Positions 17,367 through 26,296 of a DNA stretch of 64,000 bases are shown here, piece by piece. Position 1 is the first letter of the stretch. Each line of letters opens with the position of its first letter. The stretch comes from Oscillospiraceae bacterium (GTDB lineage Bacteria > Bacillota > Clostridia > Oscillospirales > Acutalibacteraceae): NCBI GenBank assembly GCA_015066225.1, contig SVOT01000002.1:186001-250000 (forward strand), read 5' to 3'. A program made the position numbers and the translations under genes. The notes beneath the pieces are model-generated. The model made no database searches. It was not told where the DNA came from and saw only the letters and a list, made by a program, of their open reading frames with translations.

Positions 17367-17382
17367 GTGAATACAAATTCAC
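17367..17382 (+). promoter_or_regulatory. Operator-like palindrome at the plus-strand promoter
   Basis: GTGAAT-ACAA-ATTCAC, a perfect inverted repeat, covers the expected transcription start of aminotransferase B. It differs from the palindrome at 17154-17166, so the two sides need not share one regulator. Confidence 0.45.
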
Positions 17383-17394
17383 CATTCAGGAGGT

Positions 17395-18879
17395 TTGAAA
17401 ATGGATACAAGATTTGCTATTAGTGAGTATCATGATGCAGCGGCTGTCACAAAACAGCTTGATGAACTCATTAAACAACCCATCTACACTATTAAACCCG
17501 ATGTTCTTCAGAAATATGAGGACGAATACTACGGTGTAAAATGTGCAAAAAGTAAGGAAATGATCGAGGAGGCTAAAAAGGTTATCCCCGGCGGTGTTCA
17601 GCACAACCTTGCTTTCAACTATCCCTTCCCCCTTGTTTTCACAAAGGCAGAGGGTATGAAGCTTTACGATATCGACGGCAACGAATATTTTGACTTCCTT
17701 CAGGCGGGCGGCCCCACAGTTCTCGGCTCCAATCCCCCTGTTGTAAGAGAAAAGGTTATCGAGCTTCTTAACACTTGCGGTCCCTCAACAGGTCTTTTCC
17801 ACGAGTATGAATACAAGCTTGCAAAGAAAATCTGCGACAGCATGGAATCTGTTGAAATGTTCCGTATGCTCGGTTCAGGTACAGAGGCTTGTATGGCAGC
17901 TATCCGTGTTGCAAGACTTGCTACAAAAAACAAAAACGTTGTTAAAATGGGTGGCGCATACCACGGCTGGTCAGACCAGTTAGGCTACAGCATCCGTGTT
18001 CCCGGTTCAAAATTCACACAGGCTCACGGTGTTCCGCTTTATCTCTTCAAGCACACACAGGAATTCTTCCCCAACGACCTTGATTCTCTTGAAAGAGTTC
18101 TCAAGCTCAACCAGTTCCGCGGCGGCACAGCAGCCGTATTTATGGAGCCCATCGGCCCCGAAAGCGGCACACGTCCCCTTGATTTCGATTTCAACAAGGG
18201 CGTTGAAAGACTTTGTCGTAAATACGGTGCACTTCTCGTATTCGATGAAGTTGTTACAGGCTTCCGTATCGGTATGGCAGGTGCTCAGGGCTACTACGGC
18301 GTTTCTCCTGACCTTACAATCTTCGGTAAGGTTATCGCCGGCGGTTATCCCGGTGCAGGCGGTATCGGCGGTAAGAGAGAATATATGAAATACCTTGGTG
18401 CAGGTCTTGACTCTAACGGCGAAAAGGTTAAGAAGGCATTCATGGGCGGTACTATGGCTGCTACACCTCTTTCTTGCGTTGCAGGCTACTACACACTTGA
18501 AGAAATCGACAAACAGAATGCTTGCCAGGTTGCAGGTCAGATGGGCGACAGACTCACAAAGGGTCTTCAGGAGCTTATCAAGAAATACAACCTTCCCTTC
18601 GTTGCATTCAACCAGGGCTCCGTTTGCCATATCGACACAGTTGGTACAATGCACTACTCAATCAACTGGGCAAAACCCTGGACAATTCCTTCAGTTCTTT
18701 CCGCAACAAGCGAAAGAAAAGCAGAAATGCAGCACATGGGTGCGGCTTATATGGCAGAGGGTCTTGTTACTCTTGCAGGTAGCCGTCTTTATACAAGTGC
18801 AGCATACACTCCCGAGCTCATTGACGAAGCCCTCAGAAGATTCGACAGAGTATTCGAGAACGTTGCAAAGAAAGTCTAA
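17395..18879 (+). CDS. Class III aminotransferase, glutamate-semialdehyde-mutase-like (B)
   Basis: PLP-dependent enzyme; the ATG at 17401 with AGGAGGTTTGAAA upstream is the likely start (492 residues). Class III motifs are complete: KLYDIDGNEYFDFLQAGG, RMLGSGTEACMAAIRVARL, AYHGWSD, LLVFDEVVTGFRIG and the Schiff-base Lys in LTIFGKVIAGGYPGAGGIGG. It keeps the canonical DEVxxGFR that the divergent paralogue at 15065-16333 has altered, and has an N-terminal extension of about 60 residues before the usual start of the fold. Transcribed divergently from the SCP2/transketolase run and closed by a strong terminator. Its amino acceptor is unknown. Confidence 0.92.
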   Translation: MKMDTRFAISEYHDAAAVTKQLDELIKQPIYTIKPDVLQKYEDEYYGVKCAKSKEMIEEAKKVIPGGVQHNLAFNYPFPLVFTKAEGMKLYDIDGNEYFDFLQAGGPTVLGSNPPVVREKVIELLNTCGPSTGLFHEYEYKLAKKICDSMESVEMFRMLGSGTEACMAAIRVARLATKNKNVVKMGGAYHGWSDQLGYSIRVPGSKFTQAHGVPLYLFKHTQEFFPNDLDSLERVLKLNQFRGGTAAVFMEPIGPESGTRPLDFDFNKGVERLCRKYGALLVFDEVVTGFRIGMAGAQGYYGVSPDLTIFGKVIAGGYPGAGGIGGKREYMKYLGAGLDSNGEKVKKAFMGGTMAATPLSCVAGYYTLEEIDKQNACQVAGQMGDRLTKGLQELIKKYNLPFVAFNQGSVCHIDTVGTMHYSINWAKPWTIPSVLSATSERKAEMQHMGAAYMAEGLVTLAGSRLYTSAAYTPELIDEALRRFDRVFENVAKKV

Positions 18880-18891
18880 TCAACTTAAAAT

Positions 18892-18921
18892 TAAAAAGCC
18901 ACGGTTCGCCGTGGCTTTTTT
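18892..18921 (+). terminator. Strong intrinsic terminator after aminotransferase B
   Basis: GCCACGG-TTCG-CCGTGGC followed by TTTTTT, starting 19 nt after the stop. It separates the aminotransferase from the aldolase gene, so the latter depends on read-through or on an unseen promoter. Confidence 0.9.
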
Positions 18922-18954
18922 AGGAATTAAGAATTGAAAACGGAGACAGTTTTT

Positions 18955-20175
18955 ATGGATATTTTAGAAGCAAAACAAATTGTAATAAAAGCGGGTCACG
19001 AGCTTTTGGAAGCGGGTCTTATCGTTAGAACATGGGGTAATATCAGCTGCCGTATAAACGAAAAGCAGTTTGTTATCACTCCCAGCGGTATGGCGTATGA
19101 CACACTCACCCCCGATGACATTGTTCTTGTTAACATTGCTGACCTTTCCTATGAGGGTGACGTTAAGCCCTCTTCAGAGAAGGGAATTCACGCATCCTGC
19201 TACGAGCTTCGCCCCGACGTTAACTTTGTTATCCACACCCACCAGAAAAATGCTTCAATTGTGAGCACATTGGGTCTTGATATCAACAATATCACCGGTG
19301 CAGATGCTGAAATAATCGGCACAGATGTTCCTTGTGCATCATATGGTCTCCCCGGTCAGCCCAAGCTTCGCCAGGGTGTTATCGGCGCAATCACACGCTC
19401 AACATCAAAGGCGGCTATAATGAAGCACCATGGCGCTGTGTGTATGGGCGAAAGCTACGAGGATGCTTTTGCAGTTGCAAACGCACTTGAAAGAGTTTGT
19501 GAAAAATTCATTGTTGAGCGTTGCTGTGAGGTTTCCGGCAAAGCTGTTGATACCTTTACAGGTGTTGTTGATTATATTACAGATGTTTTCAAATCCGACG
19601 GTAAATACAAAGCAGCAAAAGAATTTGCTCCCTGCGACAGCGAGAGAAAGGGCGATTGCTTCTTTGTGAGTGAAGAAAATAAGACGGCGGCTATTATTGA
19701 CACAAAGAGTGGTGCCTGGGTAGGCGGCGGCGATATTCCCGAAAGTGCAGATATGCATTGGGCTATTTATAAAAAGAGAGCCGACGTTAACTACATTCGC
19801 CACACGAAGAATGAAAGTGTTGTTGCAATGTCAAGAAAGGGTAAGAAAATGAAGCCCCTGCTTGATGACTTTGCTCAGCTTTGCGGTCCTGTTATCAAAT
19901 GCGCTGTTTTTGACCCCTCAAGCACACTTAAAACAAGCAAAAAGGTTGCAAAAGCGCTTGGCAACAAAAACGCAGTTCTTGTTAAAGATAACGGTGCAGT
20001 TTGCGTAGCGGGCAACCAATACGATGCAGAGGCTGTTGAATTGGTTATGGAAAAAGCCGCAAAAACAGCAGTTGGTGCAGAGCTTTATGCAGAGGTTAAG
20101 CCTTTGAGCGCTCTTGATTCAAATCTTATGAGAATCATCTACAAACTGAAATATTCAAAAAAAGCAGGTAAATAA
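18955..20175 (+). CDS. Tandem class II aldolase/adducin-like protein, second half degenerate
   Basis: 406 residues made of two class II aldolase-type domains. The first (about 1-200) keeps the family hallmarks: TWGNIS, PSGMAYDTLTPDDIVLVN, the Glu in SSEKGIHASC, the metal-binding HTH in NFVIHTHQKNAS, and the third His in MKHHGAVCMGESYEDAF. The second (about 225-395) repeats the pattern but has HTK in place of HTH (NYIRHTKNESVV) and DNG in place of HHG (VKDNGAVCVAGNQYDAE), so it probably lacks metal. Class II aldolases act on phosphorylated ketoses or decarboxylate/epimerise. The ATG at 18955 follows GGAG by nine bases; an upstream in-frame TTG was rejected. Confidence 0.85.
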   Translation: MDILEAKQIVIKAGHELLEAGLIVRTWGNISCRINEKQFVITPSGMAYDTLTPDDIVLVNIADLSYEGDVKPSSEKGIHASCYELRPDVNFVIHTHQKNASIVSTLGLDINNITGADAEIIGTDVPCASYGLPGQPKLRQGVIGAITRSTSKAAIMKHHGAVCMGESYEDAFAVANALERVCEKFIVERCCEVSGKAVDTFTGVVDYITDVFKSDGKYKAAKEFAPCDSERKGDCFFVSEENKTAAIIDTKSGAWVGGGDIPESADMHWAIYKKRADVNYIRHTKNESVVAMSRKGKKMKPLLDDFAQLCGPVIKCAVFDPSSTLKTSKKVAKALGNKNAVLVKDNGAVCVAGNQYDAEAVELVMEKAAKTAVGAELYAEVKPLSALDSNLMRIIYKLKYSKKAGK

Positions 20176-20193
20176 GCTTTTTGGCAGAAAAAT

Positions 20194-20225
20194 CCCCGGG
20201 AGTGAGAACTCCCGGGGTTAAATTT
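20194..20225 (+). terminator. Intrinsic terminator after the aldolase
   Basis: A 10-bp GC-rich stem, CCCCGGGAGT / ACTCCCGGGG with a 4-nt loop, followed by TTAAATTTTT. It may also act on the convergent minus-strand gene ending at 20239. Confidence 0.85.
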
Positions 20226-20238
20226 TTATGTGATTTAA

Positions 20239-20733
20239 TTAAAACATCGTTATAACAACAACCATAGTTGCGATGAAGCCGACGGCGAAAATAACTGCAA
20301 GAAGGATTCTCAGAGCAAAGCGGATTTTCTGCCAGGTGGTTTCTTTTTTGTAGCACTTAATTGTGTTAATTAAAAGAATTGCTGCGGAGAGAAGTGCCAT
20401 GCTGATGAAGAAAATTATTACGTTGAGGCAGGCATCTGTGGTGAGGTTGTAGCCCACCTGGTTAATTGATTGCGCATAAAAATCCTCTTTAATAATAACG
20501 AATGCACAATAAGCCGTTGCAATAAAACCAAGAATAAAGGGGGTGATAACCATTTTGTTCCTGTTTTCTTCAGCTTCGTTTTTATAAAGCTTTGAACGTT
20601 TCGGCACAAGTATTCTGCGCAGGAGCTTGTTTTTTAGTGTTATGCTATTTTTAAATAACATATTGGGGTGATAAGCAGCATTTCGTCTTGCAACAATGCT
20701 GAAAATTATAAGTAAAAGTAAAATTACATCCAT
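20239..20733 (-). CDS. Small membrane protein of unknown function
   Basis: 164 residues with one hydrophobic segment at the N-terminus, a basic loop (about 25-60) and three further membrane segments (about 62-82, 100-125, 138-162). I do not recognise the family. It begins one base after the stop of the GH39-like gene, whose last codons supply the GAGGTAAATTAAA ribosome site, so the two are translationally coupled. Confidence 0.6.
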   Translation of the reverse strand: MDVILLLLIIFSIVARRNAAYHPNMLFKNSITLKNKLLRRILVPKRSKLYKNEAEENRNKMVITPFILGFIATAYCAFVIIKEDFYAQSINQVGYNLTTDACLNVIIFFISMALLSAAILLINTIKCYKKETTWQKIRFALRILLAVIFAVGFIATMVVVITMF

Positions 20734-20734
20734 T

Positions 20735-22426
20735 TTAATTTACCTCGGTGATTTCATAAAATATAACGGCGTGGGGGTCAAGAGTTGTGTTGAGAGAGAT
20801 TTTGCCGTCCTTGACGGTTACAGTGGTTTCTGTGGGGGTGAGCTTGGAACACTCTGTGTATTTTTCATAAAGCTCGTTGAAATAAATATCTCTCGCTTTT
20901 TCGTCCATAAGCGTAGTTGTTGCATCGATTTCGGGGTCATCCGGTGACCAGGCGAAGCAATCATCGCCTATGCCGTATTTTTCTCTGTCCTCAACCCATT
21001 CGTCAAAATAGTTGCAGTCATCATCTATTGTATAGGTGGTGATTTTCAGTTTTTTGTTGTTGAATTGGGGGGCATTTATTTCAAAGGCAAGCTCCGCATT
21101 GGTTTTGTATTGAAGATCGTTTTTGAAATTGTATGCCATAACGTAGAGAGTTTCTGTTTCGTCATTGAAAGCGGAAACGGCATCAACCTCACCGCCGAGA
21201 ATCAAGCCGCTTTTTGTTTTCTCGGTGTGTGTTCTTGTGGCATTTGCCATTTTGGCGGCATTTTTTGCAACGTGGTAGCTCACTGTGGGATTGCCGCTGA
21301 AAAATCCGCCGGAAAGGTATGACCACGCGGAGAAATACGCGATGTCATTATTGAACATCTGAGTGATTAAGCGTGCGTCGTAAGCTGCCTGGTAGGTGTA
21401 GCCACAGGTTCTTGTCAGCAATTCGTCACTATCCTTACCGCTGTTGATGCCACAAAGGATTCTGCCCTCGTCAATACCATAAATAAGGTCTGTTAAACCG
21501 TTCTTTTCGGCGACACCTCTGATATATTCAATGGTTTCGGGAAGTGTGTAGCCGTCTGTGTAATCCCCCGGAGTTGAGTCGTAGAATGAAGCGGAAAGGT
21601 ATTTGAGGGGGGAGCCTGTTTTGCCTGTTTTGTAGTTTTTGCCTTTGGCGCAATGCTCAATAAAAATTGCTTCATCCCATATGCCTTCGGTTACGCTCAT
21701 TGAATGGGCGCCAACGAAAACATCCTCACCGAGAACATCCACAAGAGCCTGTGCGGTGTAGTCATAAAGCTTGCAGTAGCTTTCAGCGCTTTCTTTTGCA
21801 AGGATTTCTTCGTCCTCACTGTCGGAGCCAACAAACCAATCAGCATTTTCATATTCGGTCATAACACCGAAGCGCCACGAAAGGACCTCTTCTTTGCCGA
21901 ATTCTTTAACAAGTGCCTCGGTAATTGCTTTTATGTAATTATAATAAACGTCGTAATCATCGGGGGGATAGCGGTTCATACCGAAGCCCGCATCCGTTGA
22001 GGCTTTTTCTGAATATTTGAGGGGCACGCTACCCAGCTTGAGCATAGGCTTACCGCCCGCTTCAACTATTCCCCTGCAGTTTTCAATAAGAACTGTGAAA
22101 TCGTAGTCGTCAAGGACACTTTTGTCAAGGGGATTTTTGAACAAATCACGTGTTTCTGTGCCGCCCGTGCATTGCATAAATTGAACGTATTCAACGAAAT
22201 CGAAAATATTATTCTCTTTGTTGGGCGTGATGCTTACAAAGGGGTTACCCTCAATAGACCAGACGTTGACATTGTTAACAACGTTGTAGAGGGTGTTGTA
22301 TGTTTTTGTGGTGTCAACTGTGAAGGTGTATTTGTTGAAAACACCCGATGCAATAACACCGAAAACAGATAGCCCCACAATTATCAGCGGAAGAGCTATG
22401 CAAAGAAATTTTTTAAAAATTTTCAT
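20735..22426 (-). CDS. Secreted or anchored GH39-like glycosidase-family protein
   Basis: 563 residues starting MKIFKKFLCIALPLIIVGLS, an N-terminal signal/anchor segment. The body looks like a clan GH-A (beta/alpha)8 barrel of the GH39 type: WRFGVMTEYENADWF in the place of the acid/base block and LIYGIDEGRILCG in the place of the nucleophile block, followed by a C-terminal beta domain. The match is to pattern only, so enzyme activity and substrate (xyloside or related) are uncertain. The upstream extension to 22483 was rejected because the ATG at 22426 follows GAGGTATTT. It lies downstream of the DUF2804 gene with a hairpin (CCTTGC/GCAAGG) between them. Confidence 0.6.
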   Translation of the reverse strand: MKIFKKFLCIALPLIIVGLSVFGVIASGVFNKYTFTVDTTKTYNTLYNVVNNVNVWSIEGNPFVSITPNKENNIFDFVEYVQFMQCTGGTETRDLFKNPLDKSVLDDYDFTVLIENCRGIVEAGGKPMLKLGSVPLKYSEKASTDAGFGMNRYPPDDYDVYYNYIKAITEALVKEFGKEEVLSWRFGVMTEYENADWFVGSDSEDEEILAKESAESYCKLYDYTAQALVDVLGEDVFVGAHSMSVTEGIWDEAIFIEHCAKGKNYKTGKTGSPLKYLSASFYDSTPGDYTDGYTLPETIEYIRGVAEKNGLTDLIYGIDEGRILCGINSGKDSDELLTRTCGYTYQAAYDARLITQMFNNDIAYFSAWSYLSGGFFSGNPTVSYHVAKNAAKMANATRTHTEKTKSGLILGGEVDAVSAFNDETETLYVMAYNFKNDLQYKTNAELAFEINAPQFNNKKLKITTYTIDDDCNYFDEWVEDREKYGIGDDCFAWSPDDPEIDATTTLMDEKARDIYFNELYEKYTECSKLTPTETTVTVKDGKISLNTTLDPHAVIFYEITEVN

Positions 22427-22476
22427 AAATACCTCAGAATAATCTGCCTTGCCCCAAGGGGAGCAAGGCGGATTAA

Positions 22477-23571
22477 TTACCATTTGTTTTCAACGTATTC
22501 GCAGAATGCGTACATATCCTTGATTTCAAGCTTTGTTCCGTCATCAAGGGTAACGTCACCGTTCCAAAGGCCGTGAACCTGATGAGTGTGCATTCTTGCA
22601 ACACCCACATTCATATCCGAGTGTTGGTCGAAGAATGGTGTCATTGTCAGATTGAATCTGCCGTCCTCGGAAACAAATTTCCAAGGCTTCATATATTTAT
22701 CGGGTTTGGGGAAAACCTCAACGTCAACGGCACCGAATTTGTGTGCCTTGCCGTCAAAGAAAAGGCAGGTTTCGGTAGCGTTGCTTTCGTCGCCGATAGC
22801 CCAGGTTATTTCAAAGCCGAAAATGTGCTTGTTACCCGCTTCATCATAAAGGTATGTAGAGCCGTTGCCCCAATACCAAACCATACGGTAAGGGGTGTTT
22901 ACTCTGCCCCAGTCAAGTGCGCAGAAGGTGTTTTCTTTCGAAAATTCGTAAACGTCGTCACCGTATCTGAAGGTGCCCTCGCAGGGCATACAGTTCTGCT
23001 TTGTTGTCATAAAATATTTTGTGGGCTCATTTTCAAAGGGTAAAACAGTTGTGATGTTTTCGAGACCCGGCATGATATCCATCTGAAAATTGCACTCAAC
23101 AATTTTGCCCTTAACAGGCATCTTGAAATAAAGTGTTCTTGAGTTTTCCTGTGTGTTGAAATCGAGCTCAGCCTTGCCCACCTTTGTTTTGAATCTGTTG
23201 GGTACGTCGCCCTTTGCGGGAAGAATATATTTGTTGTCGCCACCAAGGAAAAGGGCGAAGGCATCGGCAATAACCTTGCCGTTTTTTATATCAATAAGCT
23301 TTGCGGCGGCATAACCACCAACGGAGATGTTTGCAAAGCTTATCTGAACGGAGTAATCCTTGTTGCCCAGCTGGTAAAAATCCCATTCCTTTTTTCTTTT
23401 GTTGGGTTTTGAAAAAGAACGCTCGTAGTCGAAGACGTTGTGCCTTGCCCAGCCCTTTGCAAGAAGTGTGCCGTCGGCGGCAAGAAGTCTTGTTTTTTCA
23501 GTATATTCGGTTTGCTTGGAGCTTTCCTTCCACTCGCCATAGGGGATATAGGTTCTTTTTGTTTCGCTCAT
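22477..23571 (-). CDS. DUF2804 family protein
   Basis: 364 residues, no signal peptide. The pattern of a beta-rich protein with RMVWYWGNGSTYLYDEAGN, the GFEITWAIGDESNATETCLF block and a MHTHQVHGLWNG segment near the C-terminus fits the DUF2804 family, whose function is not established; its fold is thought to be related to beta-sandwich carbohydrate-modifying proteins. The ATG at 23569-23571 follows GGGAGTGTTTACT; a TTG five codons upstream was rejected. First gene of a short unit with the GH39-like gene. Confidence 0.8.
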   Translation of the reverse strand: MSETKRTYIPYGEWKESSKQTEYTEKTRLLAADGTLLAKGWARHNVFDYERSFSKPNKRKKEWDFYQLGNKDYSVQISFANISVGGYAAAKLIDIKNGKVIADAFALFLGGDNKYILPAKGDVPNRFKTKVGKAELDFNTQENSRTLYFKMPVKGKIVECNFQMDIMPGLENITTVLPFENEPTKYFMTTKQNCMPCEGTFRYGDDVYEFSKENTFCALDWGRVNTPYRMVWYWGNGSTYLYDEAGNKHIFGFEITWAIGDESNATETCLFFDGKAHKFGAVDVEVFPKPDKYMKPWKFVSEDGRFNLTMTPFFDQHSDMNVGVARMHTHQVHGLWNGDVTLDDGTKLEIKDMYAFCEYVENKW

Positions 23572-23603
23572 AGTAAACACTCCCAATAATTTTTATATAT
23601 TAC

Positions 23604-23633
23604 ATTGTAACAGATATTACCAATAAAAAGCAA
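23604..23633 (-). promoter_or_regulatory. Probable sigma-A promoter of the DUF2804 gene
   Basis: TTGCTT and TACAAT with 18-bp spacing on the minus strand. Confidence 0.5.
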
Positions 23634-23722
23634 TACCAAATGTAAAAACAACAACCATATTGAATTCCATTATAATCGGCTTGCTCCGAAACTTGTCATT
23701 TGCTACTTAAAATTTGCAAAAT

Positions 23723-23759
23723 AAAAAGCTCTTGCTTCGAAAAGAAGCAAGAGCTTTTT
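23723..23759 (-). terminator. Intrinsic terminator after groEL
   Basis: A perfect 16-bp stem, AAAAAGCTCTTGCTTC / GAAGCAAGAGCTTTTT, with a 5-nt loop lies just beyond the groEL stop; symmetrical A and T runs make it bidirectional. Confidence 0.88.
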
Positions 23760-23768
23760 GAAAAATAA

Positions 23769-25743
<1,975 letters not shown>

Positions 25744-25761
25744 TTAATTTACAACTACTTT

Positions 25762-25788
25762 TTAGCACTCGAGACACAAGAGTGCTAA
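25762..25788 (-). promoter_or_regulatory. CIRCE operator (HrcA site)
   Basis: TTAGCACTC-N9-GAGTGCTAA, an exact match to the CIRCE inverted repeat, lies between the -10 box and groES. HrcA repressor binding here is established for this element in Bacillota; hrcA itself is not in the window. Confidence 0.97.
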
Positions 25789-25798
25789 CACAATACCT

Positions 25799-25827
25799 AT
25801 AATAACCCTTTTTAAGTAAATAATCAA
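25799..25827 (-). promoter_or_regulatory. Sigma-A promoter of groES-groEL
   Basis: TTGATT and TATTAT with 17-bp spacing on the minus strand, immediately upstream of CIRCE. Confidence 0.85.
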
Positions 25828-25922
25828 GTGTTTTGAAAAAATAAATACCTCTATATTTAAAATTTACAAATGATTTACATATTATACTATGTAATTTTAT
25901 TTAAGATAATTCTCTGAGAAGT

Positions 25923-25955
25923 AAAAATGCAACAGGTTTTACCTGTTGCATTTTT
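25923..25955 (-). terminator. Intrinsic terminator after the PqqD-like gene
   Basis: A perfect 14-bp stem, AAAAATGCAACAGG / CCTGTTGCATTTTT, with a 5-nt loop, directly after the stop at 25958; symmetrical runs of A and T. Confidence 0.88.
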
Positions 25956-25957
25956 GT

Positions 25958-26296
25958 TTATCTGAATGTCACAAAGCCGTATTTCTGAAGTGTTCTGAAA
26001 TACGTTGCAAGGCGCTCGTAAAGGGGGTGTGCTTTTTCACCGAAATGCTCATCCACCGCTTCGCCTATTTCGAGAATTGTCTTTTTGCCGTCAATAAGCG
26101 GCCACACAAAGCTGCCGTTTTCGTCAAGATGAATGTAGCTGACGGCAGGCTTTTTAAAGAGCTTCTGAAAGACTTTGTTTGTCAGCCCCTTATTTTCCAT
26201 CTCAAGGGTAACGTTGCCGTTTTCATCCTGTGACCAGTTTAATCCGGCTTTGTGTTGTGGAATTTTTTCAAGAAAGTTTTCGCCGTTGTTTTTCAT
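25958..26296 (-). CDS. PqqD-family protein
   Basis: 112 residues. The centre and C-terminus (SYIHLDENGSFVWPLIDGKK, TILEIGEAVDEHFG, LYERLATYFRTLQKYGFVTF) match PqqD, the winged-helix fold that serves as peptide-recognition element in many RiPP pathways. Here it is not beside a radical SAM enzyme; instead its start overlaps the stop of the OPT peptide transporter by 4 nt, so both come from one mRNA. Binding of an imported peptide or of the transporter is a plausible but unproven idea. Confidence 0.85.
   Translation of the reverse strand: MKNNGENFLEKIPQHKAGLNWSQDENGNVTLEMENKGLTNKVFQKLFKKPAVSYIHLDENGSFVWPLIDGKKTILEIGEAVDEHFGEKAHPLYERLATYFRTLQKYGFVTFR

Noticed and set aside
18007-18654. A 215-codon minus-strand open frame opposite aminotransferase B
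   Set aside because: Antisense shadow of a gene with complete PLP motifs; no family resemblance.
15065-18879. Assignment of both aminotransferases as HemL of haem synthesis
   Set aside because: No other haem gene is present, two divergent copies occur together, and copy A has changed the conserved DEV motif.
25958-26296. RiPP biosynthesis cluster around the PqqD-like gene
   Set aside because: No radical SAM enzyme, precursor peptide or peptidase-containing exporter lies next to it; the neighbours are an OPT transporter and groEL.
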